Shown here: piece after piece, positions 48,909 to 56,399 of the stretch
Position numbering within the stretch: the first letter of the stretch is position 1
Layout of the letters: every line of letters starts with the position of its first letter
Origin: Ornithoclostridium faecigallinarum
GTDB taxonomy: Bacteria > Bacillota > Clostridia > Christensenellales > UBA3700
NCBI GenBank assembly: GCA_018713665.1
Contig: DVOI01000001.1
Coordinates: 1 to 64,000 of the forward strand
Reading direction: 5' to 3'
DNA length: 64,000 nt
Notes under the pieces: model-generated
What the model saw: the letters and a program-made list of their open reading frames with translations, nothing else
Told to the model about the DNA's origin: nothing
Database searches by the model: none
Translations under genes and position numbers: made by a program

Positions 48909-48926
48909 TTTTCGTATCTGTGTCTG
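48909..48926 (-). repeat. Dispersed ACACGGGCACGAAAA-type motif
   Basis: Minus strand CAGACACAGATACGAAAA in the galE-capD gap. Confidence 0.35.
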
Positions 48927-48957
48927 TTATCCGCACATTATCGCGGCTGCGACGAGT

Positions 48958-49971
48958 TCAGTCGTCGTAGCCGTTGGGGTTGTTGACCTGCCATCTCCAG
49001 CTGTCTTCGCACATGTCTTTGAGGTCGTATCTGCACTCAAAGCCTATCTCTTTTTTCGCAAGAGAGCTGTCTGCATAGCACTCGGCGATGTCGCCGGGGC
49101 GCCTCGGAGCGATGACGTAGGGGATCGCCTTGCCGCTCGCCTTCTCGAACGCCTTGACGATCTGAAGCACGCTGTACCCCTTGCCCGTGCCGAGGTTGTA
49201 GGTCACAAGGCCGCTGCCCTCCGCAAGTTTGTTGAGCGCGAGCAAGTGTCCTCTCGCAAGGTCGAGCACATGGATGTAGTCCCTGACGCCCGTGCCGTCC
49301 TCGGTCGGATAGTCGTTGCCGAACACGTTGAGCTGTTTGAGCTTGCCGATCGCGACCTGCGTGATGTAGGGCACAAGGTTGTTGGGGATGCCGTTGGGAT
49401 CCTCGCCGATGAGTCCGCTCTTGTGCGCGCCGATGGGGTTGAAGTAGCGCAGGATCGCGATGTTCATCGTCTTGTCCGCCTTGTAGACGTCGCGCAAGAT
49501 GTCCTCGATCATCAATTTGGTCGTGCCGTACGGGTTGGTCGTCGACAGCGGGAAATCCTCTTTGATGGGCACGCTCTTGGGCTGACCGTAGACGGTCGCC
49601 GACGACGAGAACACGAAATTCTTGCAGCCGTATTCTCTCATCACCGCCAAGAGCACGAGGGTGCTGACGAGGTTGTTGGTGTAATATTCGAGCGGTTTTT
49701 GCACCGACTCACCCACGGCTTTGAGTCCGGCAAAGTGAATGACCGCGTCCGGTTTTTCCGCCTTGAAGATGCCTTCCATCGCCTCTTTGTCGCAGACGTC
49801 CGCGCGATAGAACGCGAACTCTTTGCCGGTGATCTTGCGCACGCGGTCGAGCACCGTGGGCTTGCTGTTGGCGAAGTTGTCTACGACGACGACCTCGAAG
49901 TCGTTGTCGAGCAGATCGACCGTGGTGTGCGAGCCGATGTAGCCGGCTCCGCCCGTAACCAAAACTTTCAT
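48958..49971 (-). CDS. galE: UDP-glucose 4-epimerase
   Basis: Interconverts UDP-glucose and UDP-galactose, and often the N-acetyl forms. At 337 residues it is standard. Landmarks: VLVTGGAGYIGSHTTVDL for NAD, VIHFAGLKAVGESV, FSSSATVYG with the catalytic Tyr in YGTTKLMIE (Y-x-x-x-K), and RDYIHVLDLARGH. The start at 49971 has GGAGG upstream. It follows the sugar-kinase gene by 17 bp, which suggests channeling of a galactose-type sugar-1-phosphate. Confidence 0.96.
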   Translation of the reverse strand: MKVLVTGGAGYIGSHTTVDLLDNDFEVVVVDNFANSKPTVLDRVRKITGKEFAFYRADVCDKEAMEGIFKAEKPDAVIHFAGLKAVGESVQKPLEYYTNNLVSTLVLLAVMREYGCKNFVFSSSATVYGQPKSVPIKEDFPLSTTNPYGTTKLMIEDILRDVYKADKTMNIAILRYFNPIGAHKSGLIGEDPNGIPNNLVPYITQVAIGKLKQLNVFGNDYPTEDGTGVRDYIHVLDLARGHLLALNKLAEGSGLVTYNLGTGKGYSVLQIVKAFEKASGKAIPYVIAPRRPGDIAECYADSSLAKKEIGFECRYDLKDMCEDSWRWQVNNPNGYDD

Positions 49972-49988
49972 GATGTCAATGCCTCCGT

Positions 49989-51083
49989 TTATGCTTTGCG
50001 ATAGCGCGCGGCGATGGCGTCCATCTCCGCAAGCCTGCCTTCCATCTCGCTCACGAGTTTGAACTGTGTATGGCAGCGCACGAGATTGTGCGTATCGTAT
50101 TTGGTTTTGAAATAGACGTCTCCGTCGAGGAAGTCCGTCAAAAAGCGCATGCCGCACTCATAGGTCATCAGCACCGAACCGAAGGACAGCATTTTCGTCT
50201 CCTTTTCGGTGATTTTGTCGCCTATGCCGGCGAGGAAGCCCTTTGCAAACGCCTCGTAGAGGGAGATGTCGAAATGCACTTTGTCGAGGTCGGGCTCGTC
50301 CTCGAGCGCGGTCGAACAGCCGAACCTGACCGCGTCGCCGAAGTCGTACAGCAATGACCCGGGCATGATCGTGTCGAGGTCAATCACGCAGATCGCCTTC
50401 TTTGTCGCCGAATCGAACAAGATGTTGTTGAGTTTGGTGTCGTTGTGGGTGACCCTCAACGGTATCGAACCGTCCGCGATGCCGTCGACGACGCGCGAAC
50501 AATATTTTTTACGCGCGCGGACGAACTCGATCTCGTCTTTGACCATGTCCGCTCTGCCGCTCTTGTTCGCCTTGACCGCCGCCTCGAACTTTGCATATCT
50601 GTCCGCGGTGTTGTGGAAGTTGGGGATGACTTCGCCGAGCACGGACGCGTCAAAGCCGTCCAGCCTCGCGATGAACAATCCGAACGCCCTGCCCGTGTCG
50701 CCGAAAATCTCGGCGCTCTCGGCGAGCTGATAGACCTCCGTGTCCTCAATGAACAAAAACGCGCGCCAGCACTCTCCGTCCGTGTCGAGATAGTTCTTGC
50801 CGCTGCGAGTGGGCATGAGCGTCAGCGTCTCGCGCTCGGGGTCGCCGCCGCTCTCCTCGATCTTTTGAGAGAGATAGCGCGTGACGACGCCTATGTTGTG
50901 CATCAATGTGGGAATGTCCGGGAAGACGCGCGTGTTCATCCTTTGAAGTATGTATCTGCGCGTCTTGTCCCCGTCGCGGTAGGTCAATGCGTAAGTATCG
51001 TTGATGTGACCGTCCCCGTAAGGACCGCCGTCGACATACTCTCCTTCAAACGCAAATTCCCCTTTTGCGGTCATGAAATCCAA
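49989..51083 (-). CDS. Phosphotransferase-family sugar kinase (N-acetylhexosamine kinase-like)
   Basis: A kinase of the aminoglycoside/choline-kinase fold, close in pattern to NahK, which makes N-acetylhexosamine-1-phosphate. Seen: GPYGDGHINDTYALTY near the start, catalytic VTHNDTKLNNILFD, and metal-binding VIDLDTIMPGSLLYDFGDAVR. Start choice: an ATG at 51119 lies upstream of the predicted transcript start (about 51114); TTG at 51083 has GAGGTG 5 nt before it and is preferred (364 residues); ATG at 51074 is also possible. With galE next door and hexosaminidase genes at 12.5 kb, a lacto-N-biose-type salvage route is suggested but not shown. Confidence 0.82.
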   Translation of the reverse strand: MDFMTAKGEFAFEGEYVDGGPYGDGHINDTYALTYRDGDKTRRYILQRMNTRVFPDIPTLMHNIGVVTRYLSQKIEESGGDPERETLTLMPTRSGKNYLDTDGECWRAFLFIEDTEVYQLAESAEIFGDTGRAFGLFIARLDGFDASVLGEVIPNFHNTADRYAKFEAAVKANKSGRADMVKDEIEFVRARKKYCSRVVDGIADGSIPLRVTHNDTKLNNILFDSATKKAICVIDLDTIMPGSLLYDFGDAVRFGCSTALEDEPDLDKVHFDISLYEAFAKGFLAGIGDKITEKETKMLSFGSVLMTYECGMRFLTDFLDGDVYFKTKYDTHNLVRCHTQFKLVSEMEGRLAEMDAIAARYRKA

Positions 51084-51120
51084 TTTTACACCTCTTGCCG
51101 CGTCGCGGCTCTTTTCCATA

Positions 51121-51149
51121 ATAATAACTCATCCGCCGAAAGTTGTCAA
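51121..51149 (-). promoter_or_regulatory. Promoter of the sugar kinase-galE genes
   Basis: Minus strand TTGACA (51149-51144), 17-bp spacer, TATTAT (51126-51121). It places the transcript start past the first available ATG. Confidence 0.72.
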
Positions 51150-51230
51150 CGTTTTGGGGGATCGTCTCGCTCGGAGCGTCACTCTTTGGGCGGCGGACCT
51201 TACAAAAATTTTACAAAATTCAAAAAACTC

Positions 51231-51258
51231 TTGCCATTTTGCGGCATTATGTTATAAT
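51231..51258 (+). promoter_or_regulatory. Promoter of the beta-helix lipoprotein gene
   Basis: TTGCCA (51231-51236), 16-bp spacer, TATAAT (51253-51258). Leader of about 60 nt, then GTAAAGGAGG before the ATG. Confidence 0.72.
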
Positions 51259-51325
51259 AATAATGGTGCGCGTGCAGAGCGCGCATAGACTACATCGCAC
51301 GAACAACATCGTAAAGGAGGACTTT

Positions 51326-52786
51326 ATGACAAAAACCAAAAAGTTTGTGACGAGAATTTTGCCCGTGATCGCGGTGCTCGCGATATTGGTGACTTCCATC
51401 GTCCTGATGACCGGCTGCAACGACGAACCGGTCACCGTCGTTCTCGACAACTCCAAGCTCGCTCTGTATGACTACAGGGTCGGCTACATCTCCGGAAACG
51501 CCGAGAACAACACCGTCGACCTTACCAAGGCGATTCCCAACGCCAAAGATTTCGCGATTGAAGACACCACCCTCGCGACGATTAGCGGCACCACTTTGAC
51601 CACACTCAAAGCGGGCGACTCCAGAATGACCTATACCTTGCTCAACGAGGATGGCTCCGCCGTCACCGACGGCTCTGGCGCTCCCGTTGTCAACGAGATC
51701 AACATCCACGTCCTCGATGGCTACACCAACGTCGACACTTGGGATGAGCTCTACACCGCCGCTATGGGCTCCGGCAAAGTTTGCATTCAATCCGAGCTGA
51801 CCGTCACCGAAGGCAAGAGCATCAACTTTGTTCCCGCTGACTACAAAAACTATGTCGCTCATCCCGATGAGCTCACAATCTACGGCAACGTGCTCAAAAT
51901 CGATTCGAGCGCGGTGACCACCGCCGGCGGAAGCCTCTTCTCGATGGAGTATCTGCAGGCCACGATGAACCTCAACGATCTTTACATTGTCGGCGCGACG
52001 CCTGTTGAAGATGAGAACGGCGGCATCGACCTCACTCAATTCGAAACCTACGGCTCCTTCTTCGTCGCTTACGGCTCGGACGAAGTGTTCCCCGTGTTCA
52101 ACGTCACTCACTGCTTGACCGAAAACAGCCAAAAGCACGCATATATGCGCGCGGCGCAATTCAACATGGACGGCAGCATCATGAGAAACGGCGCCGACGC
52201 TCTGCTCGCTGCCGAAACCTCCAATGTCAGAGGCGCAGAACTCAATATCAACAACAGCGTGTTTGCCAACTCCGTCGTCTCCGGCATCATCCTTTGCGGC
52301 TGGACCAAGATTCGCAGCGCGGCAGACTTCTGCACCCTCAACCTCACCGGCTTCGTCGACTTCTACAACTGGAAGAACCGCGAAACCGCTCGCTTGATGC
52401 CCGGCACCGAGAGCGCCGCCGGGTTGGTCAACCCGTTCGTTTTGAGTGCGGTTCAGGACCCGGCCAACGACTCCTACTTCGTCTATGAGGGCTCGACCCG
52501 TCCCGGCTTCGACGAACAATACCTCAACCTGGCAATCGTTCGCCTCTCTTCCGGAGGTCAACCGAACGACTCCGTAATCAACGGCTACGAAGCGCTCGGC
52601 TACATGATGGATGACTTCCCGCTTCCCAGCTTTGCCACAAGCCTCGGCCTCATTAAGAGCTGCCACGTCGTCGCCACTCAGCAGACCAAAGTCGATTGGA
52701 GCTCCTCTCTCAGCAACAACCCGACTGCAAGCATGTCCGACAACACCAACCTCAACCACGAGCTGGTCTACGGCAGAGAGGCGTAA
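51326..52786 (+). CDS. Surface lipoprotein with beta-helix-like repeats, function unknown
   Basis: A 486-residue exported lipoprotein. The signal has Lys-rich N-terminus, a hydrophobic core (ILPVIAVLAILVTSIVL) and lipobox MTGC. Then come a bacterial Ig-like start (VVLDNSKLALYDYRVGYI, ATISGTTLTTLKAGDS) and repeated short strands with NINNSVFANSVVSGIIL, which resemble a right-handed beta-helix. No catalytic motif is seen; glycan or surface binding is a guess. An excellent Shine-Dalgarno sequence (AAAGGAGG) fixes the start at 51326. The codons end in T more often than in neighbours, which may mean high expression or a different history. Confidence 0.8.
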   Translation: MTKTKKFVTRILPVIAVLAILVTSIVLMTGCNDEPVTVVLDNSKLALYDYRVGYISGNAENNTVDLTKAIPNAKDFAIEDTTLATISGTTLTTLKAGDSRMTYTLLNEDGSAVTDGSGAPVVNEINIHVLDGYTNVDTWDELYTAAMGSGKVCIQSELTVTEGKSINFVPADYKNYVAHPDELTIYGNVLKIDSSAVTTAGGSLFSMEYLQATMNLNDLYIVGATPVEDENGGIDLTQFETYGSFFVAYGSDEVFPVFNVTHCLTENSQKHAYMRAAQFNMDGSIMRNGADALLAAETSNVRGAELNINNSVFANSVVSGIILCGWTKIRSAADFCTLNLTGFVDFYNWKNRETARLMPGTESAAGLVNPFVLSAVQDPANDSYFVYEGSTRPGFDEQYLNLAIVRLSSGGQPNDSVINGYEALGYMMDDFPLPSFATSLGLIKSCHVVATQQTKVDWSSSLSNNPTASMSDNTNLNHELVYGREA

Positions 52787-52802
52787 GCCCCGCGGCAGAC
52801 AG

Positions 52803-52838
52803 CAAAAACCGCACCGTCCGAAAAGGCGGTGCTTTTTT
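52803..52838. terminator. Bidirectional terminator between lipoprotein and Veg genes
   Basis: Stem GCACCG / CGGTGC with a 10-nt loop; six T on the plus strand and five on the minus. Confidence 0.75.
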
Positions 52839-52841
52839 GCG

Positions 52842-53078
52842 CTATCGGGCGGCGCCGTCCAAGAATCTGACGCTCTTGGTCAGTACGTCGCTGTACGAAA
52901 AACAGCTGACGCCGCCCTCTCCCTCGACGGTGAACACGGCGTCGTACATGTCGCGGATCTTACCGCGGAACTTTTCCACCTTGTTGCGTCCGCGATTGAC
53001 AACGACGATCAACTCTCTGCCGCTCAACATTGCGATCCGCGCGCGGCAAGCCTCCATACAATGCTTGATCTCTCTCAC
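52842..53078 (-). CDS. veg: Veg-family protein
   Basis: A 78-residue protein matching Veg, the short SH3-like protein of Bacillota linked to biofilm and cell-wall control in Bacillus. Landmarks: ACRARIAMLSGRELIVVVNR, KVEKFRGKIRDMYDAVFTV and the family-typical end SCFSYSDVLTKSVRF. The GTG at 53078 gives VREIKHCMEACR, aligning with the usual Veg start; the ATG at 53057 is the alternative. A weak -10-like AATACT lies 6 nt before the GTG, as in the leaderless genes here. Arg and Lys positions suggest nucleic-acid contact, unproven. Confidence 0.78.
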   Translation of the reverse strand: MREIKHCMEACRARIAMLSGRELIVVVNRGRNKVEKFRGKIRDMYDAVFTVEGEGGVSCFSYSDVLTKSVRFLDGAAR

Positions 53079-53113
53079 GCGTCGAGTATTGACGTAATTG
53101 CCGGCAAATATGC

Positions 53114-53139
53114 AAAAGCCGCGCAATTTTTGCACGGCT
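53114..53139 (-). terminator. Terminator of the DEAD-box helicase gene
   Basis: Minus strand AGCCGTGCAA / TTGCGCGGCT (one mismatch) followed by TTTTG. Confidence 0.68.
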
Positions 53140-53166
53140 CTCGCGTGTACGCGCACTCGCGCGGTC

Positions 53167-54693
53167 CTATCTTTTCTTCTTTCCCTTTCCGCCCCCTCTT
53201 TGCTGCCGCTTGCCCTCTTTGGCATCGTCCCGTTTGCGGAAGGGCGGCTTTTTGTCCGTCTTTTGCGAAAACTCCTTGCCGCTGTCCGCGACCTGCACGC
53301 CGATCTTTTTGCCGCCGAGGTCAAAGCCGCCAACCGCGCTCACTTTGTGCTTGACGTCCTGCGTGACCTGCACGAACGAATATGTGTCGCGCAGCTTGAC
53401 GTCGGTGATCTTGTGCAGGGGGATGTCCGCGACCGTGGACACCAACTTCGCGAGCGTCGCCTTGTCGGGGACGTGTTTTTTGCCGATGTTGAGGAAGAAT
53501 CTCTCCCCCGCCGCCGACGCCTCGGCACGCGTGCGGACATTGTGTTTGTCGGACGCGTCCGACGGCAATGTATAGGTCTTGCAATCGCTCAAATCGATTT
53601 CGAGCAGTTCGGGCACCGTGCCCGTCTTGCGCGCATAATCTCCGATCAGCACCGTCTGTTCGGGCGCGACGAACGTGTACGCCTCGCCCCTTCTCGACGC
53701 ACGCGCCGTCCTGCCTATCCTGTGCACATACGCGTCCGCCTCTCCGGGCGGATCGAGGTTGAACACCGCCTGCAGATCGGGTATGTCAATGCCGCGCGCC
53801 GCGACGTCGGTGCCGACCAGACACGGCGTTTCGCCGCTGCGGAATCGCGCCATCGCGTGCGTCCTGTCCCTTTGATCCATCTCGCCGTGGAGCAGCTCCG
53901 CGTTGACGCCCGAGGCGGTCAGCGCGCGGTGCACCCTCTCGGCGCGGAAGCGCGTGTTGCAAAACACTATATATCTGTCGAATCTCTTTGCTTTGACCAA
54001 TTTGAGCAGACATCCCACGCGGCGGCTGTCGCCGACGACGACGTAATGCTGCCTCACGTCCGGCTTGTCCTCGTGCGCGGCGACTCCGACGGTAACGGGG
54101 TCGTTCATCATCTCGCGGCAAAGCGCCGCAATCTCGCCCGGCATCGTCGCCGAAAAGAGCAAGTTTTGCCTGCCCTTTCCGATTGCGGCGACTATCTTGC
54201 GCACGTCCTCGATGAAGCCCATTTTGAGCATTACGTCTCCTTCGTCAAGCACGAGTGTGCGCAGGTTTTTGATTCTCATCGTCTTGCGGTCGAGATGATC
54301 GAGCACTCTGCCGACCGTGCCGACGACGATATGCGGCTTTTTGCGCAGCGAATAGAGCTGCCGCTCAAAGTTTTCGCCGCCGTAGATCACCGCCGTCCTC
54401 ACCCCTTCGATGTGCGAAAGCATGGAACGGAACACCGCGCCTATCTGCATTGCGAGTTCGCGCGTCGGACACAATACGAGCGCCTGTATTCCGCCGTCCG
54501 GATCGATACCCTGCAGAATCGGCAGCGCATACGCGAGCGTCTTGCCCGAGCCTGTCGGCGCGAGCGCAATCACGTCTTTGCCTTCGAATATCTTGGGCAT
54601 CGCCTCGCGCTGTATCGCGGTCGCCGTCTCGATGTTCGCGTCCGCGAGCGCGGCGCGCAACCCCTCGTTCAAATCTTCGAAAATTCTATCCAT
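53167..54693 (-). CDS. DEAD-box RNA helicase with DbpA-type C-terminal domain
   Basis: A 508-residue ATP-dependent RNA helicase for ribosome assembly or RNA decay. Motifs in order: Q-motif (IETATAIQREAMP), Walker A APTGSGKT, CPTRELAMQI, motif II DEGD (150-153) instead of DEAD, SAT (181-183), IVFCNTR, VGTDVAARGIDI and HRIGRTAR. From about 395 comes the DbpA/CsdA RNA-binding fold (ERFFLNIGKKHVPDK), then a basic tail (RGGGKGKKKR). The Ala-to-Gly change in motif II is uncommon. The ATG lies 6 nt after a TATTAT box, so the mRNA is probably leaderless; divergent from the SDR gene. Confidence 0.93.
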   Translation of the reverse strand: MDRIFEDLNEGLRAALADANIETATAIQREAMPKIFEGKDVIALAPTGSGKTLAYALPILQGIDPDGGIQALVLCPTRELAMQIGAVFRSMLSHIEGVRTAVIYGGENFERQLYSLRKKPHIVVGTVGRVLDHLDRKTMRIKNLRTLVLDEGDVMLKMGFIEDVRKIVAAIGKGRQNLLFSATMPGEIAALCREMMNDPVTVGVAAHEDKPDVRQHYVVVGDSRRVGCLLKLVKAKRFDRYIVFCNTRFRAERVHRALTASGVNAELLHGEMDQRDRTHAMARFRSGETPCLVGTDVAARGIDIPDLQAVFNLDPPGEADAYVHRIGRTARASRRGEAYTFVAPEQTVLIGDYARKTGTVPELLEIDLSDCKTYTLPSDASDKHNVRTRAEASAAGERFFLNIGKKHVPDKATLAKLVSTVADIPLHKITDVKLRDTYSFVQVTQDVKHKVSAVGGFDLGGKKIGVQVADSGKEFSQKTDKKPPFRKRDDAKEGKRQQRGGGKGKKKR

Positions 54694-54699
54694 ACGGAT

Positions 54700-54728
54700 A
54701 TAATACTACATAGCTTGCATTGCCGCAA
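54700..54728 (-). promoter_or_regulatory. Helicase promoter (leaderless arrangement)
   Basis: Minus strand TTGCGG (54728-54723), 17-bp spacer, TATTAT (54705-54700); 6 nt then the ATG at 54693. Confidence 0.65.
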
Positions 54729-54743
54729 AGCAAATTGTATAAT
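54715..54743 (+). promoter_or_regulatory. SDR promoter (leaderless arrangement)
   Basis: TTGCAT (54715-54720), 17-bp spacer, TATAAT (54738-54743); 6 nt then the ATG at 54750. The two divergent promoters overlap in a 56-bp gap. Confidence 0.78.
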
Positions 54744-54749
54744 ATAATC

Positions 54750-55475
54750 ATGAAAACGGTCATCATTACCGGCGCGACGCGCGGAATAGGCGCGGCTGCC
54801 GCCCTCAAATTCGCAAGCGCGGACTACGCGATCTGCGCGGTCTATCGCCAAGACGACTCCTCCGCACGGGTGCTGATTGACAAGCTCGCGAGCAACGGCT
54901 GCTTTGCGACCGCAATCAAGGCGGACGTCTCCGACCCCAAGCAGTGCCGCCGCGTCGTCGAGGAATGCGTGCGCACATTGGGCGCGCCGTGCGTCCTCGT
55001 CAACAATGCCGGGCTGTCGGCGATTTCTCCTCTCGTGGACATGGCGGACGACGACATTTCGTCTTTGATTGACGCCGACCTCAAGGGCGCAATCTATATG
55101 ATAAAATACGCCCAGCCACACCTTGTCGACAACGGCGGCGCAATTGTCAACGTCTCTTCGGTATGGGGAGTCGTCGGCGCGTCGTGCGAGAGCGTCTATT
55201 CGGCGGCAAAGGGCGGCGTGATCGCCTTCACCAAGGCAATGGCAAAGGAGCTTGCCCCGAGCGGCGTGCGCGTCAATTGCGTCGCTCCGGGCGTCATAGA
55301 CACCGCGATGAACGCGCGCTTTGACGAGCGCGAACGCGCCTCTCTCGTCGAAGACGTCCCTCTCGGAAGGTTCGGCACCGCGGACGAGGTCGCGGACGCA
55401 ATCTTTTGGCTCGCCGACGGCGCAACTTACGTCACAGGACAATGCCTGGGCGTGGACGGCGGCTTCGGACAATGA
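54750..55475 (+). CDS. Short-chain dehydrogenase/reductase (YmfI/FabG-like)
   Basis: A 241-residue NAD(P)-dependent oxidoreductase. Seen: cofactor motif ITGATRGIGAAAA, NNAG, catalytic Ser in VSSVWGVVGASCESVYSAAKGG (split here by Y-x-x-x-K, Tyr and Lys present), and VRVNCVAPGVIDTAMN. The SSVWG-x-VGASCE signature matches the YmfI group, which in Bacillus reduces a modification on elongation factor P, rather than FabG. That assignment is inferred. No Shine-Dalgarno sequence; leaderless promoter upstream. Followed after 9 bp by the acyltransferase gene. Confidence 0.88.
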   Translation: MKTVIITGATRGIGAAAALKFASADYAICAVYRQDDSSARVLIDKLASNGCFATAIKADVSDPKQCRRVVEECVRTLGAPCVLVNNAGLSAISPLVDMADDDISSLIDADLKGAIYMIKYAQPHLVDNGGAIVNVSSVWGVVGASCESVYSAAKGGVIAFTKAMAKELAPSGVRVNCVAPGVIDTAMNARFDERERASLVEDVPLGRFGTADEVADAIFWLADGATYVTGQCLGVDGGFGQ

Positions 55476-55484
55476 ACGCCGCAC

Positions 55485-56348
55485 ATGCCTGCCTTTGAAC
55501 AACGCCCTATGGACCGCAAAGACATCTTCACCGCCGCCGCGCTCTGCGGCATAGACGACGAGACGGCAGCTCTCGCCGCGGACGCGTTTGAGCGCGAACG
55601 CGCGTTTTGCGAAAAATACGCGCCGCGCTGCGCGCGCAAGTTCTGTCCCCGGCTCTTGCGCAAACCGCCGATCGTGCGCCTTGCGTGCGTGCTCGCGGCG
55701 ACGACCTATTCACACGAGCGCTACCGCGAACTCGGCATCGGCGACGACGTCTTTGCCGCGACTATGTCGGACATAGGGATATGGACGCGCAACTGCCGCG
55801 TTCGGGACGGCATCGTAGGGCTTGCCAACTATCCGTGGGTGTCGCACCACCTGACGCTGCGCCTCTTCCGCATAGGCAGGCTTCAATTCCAATTCTTCAA
55901 ACTTTATTGCCCTCTCGGCGCGATTTCGCGGCTTCGCAAGCTGTCGCCTCCGCACTCTTTGGGCGAAAATATCCTCAACGTACACGTTCCGCAGGGTGAA
56001 AAACTCGACCCTGCCGCCTGCGAAGCGTCCTTCGCCGCGGCACGCGAATTCTTTGCCCGTCACTTCCCCGACTATCGCGCAAAGTGCTTTTTCATAGACT
56101 CGTGGCTGCTCGGTCCCGTCAACAAAACGCTGCTGCCTTCCTCGTCCAACATCAACGTTTTTGCGGACATGTTTTCGCTTATCGCCGTCAAAAAGTGCAA
56201 AGGCTGGGACGACGCCGAGCGAATTTTCGACTGCAAGCGCCGCCCGGTGCGGCAATTGCCGCAAGACACATCTCTTCGCCGCGCGGCGGCAAAACTCCTC
56301 GAAGACGGCGGCTGCCTCGAACGCGGGTTCGGCGTCAGACCGCTTTGA
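55485..56348 (+). CDS. Two-domain acyltransferase (NAT_N / GNAT_C type)
   Basis: A 287-residue protein with the N- and C-terminal domains of a predicted N-acyltransferase family seen in Clostridia. Seen: SDIGIWTRNCRVRDG, IGRLQFQFFKL, then ILNVHVPQGEKLDPAACEAS and FIDSWLLGPVNKTLLPSSSNI. Sites for acyl-CoA are not obvious from the sequence and no substrate is known. The start could also be the ATG at 55509; neither has a clear ribosome-binding site, so translation may be coupled to the SDR gene. Confidence 0.75.
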   Translation: MPAFEQRPMDRKDIFTAAALCGIDDETAALAADAFERERAFCEKYAPRCARKFCPRLLRKPPIVRLACVLAATTYSHERYRELGIGDDVFAATMSDIGIWTRNCRVRDGIVGLANYPWVSHHLTLRLFRIGRLQFQFFKLYCPLGAISRLRKLSPPHSLGENILNVHVPQGEKLDPAACEASFAAAREFFARHFPDYRAKCFFIDSWLLGPVNKTLLPSSSNINVFADMFSLIAVKKCKGWDDAERIFDCKRRPVRQLPQDTSLRRAAAKLLEDGGCLERGFGVRPL

Positions 56349-56364
56349 CATTTACGCGCCGCGA

Positions 56365-56393
56365 TTGACAGCCGCGCGTGCTTATGATACAAT
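56365..56393 (+). promoter_or_regulatory. Beta-helix protein promoter (leaderless arrangement)
   Basis: TTGACA (56365-56370), 17-bp spacer, TACAAT (56388-56393); 6 nt then the ATG at 56400. Confidence 0.78.
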
Positions 56394-56399
56394 TTTGAT

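Noticed and set aside
46641..48986. A 781-codon open frame on the plus strand
   Set aside because: Antisense to the CapD-like dehydratase, whose motifs and membrane helices are unmistakable; the plus-strand product is low-complexity and matches nothing.
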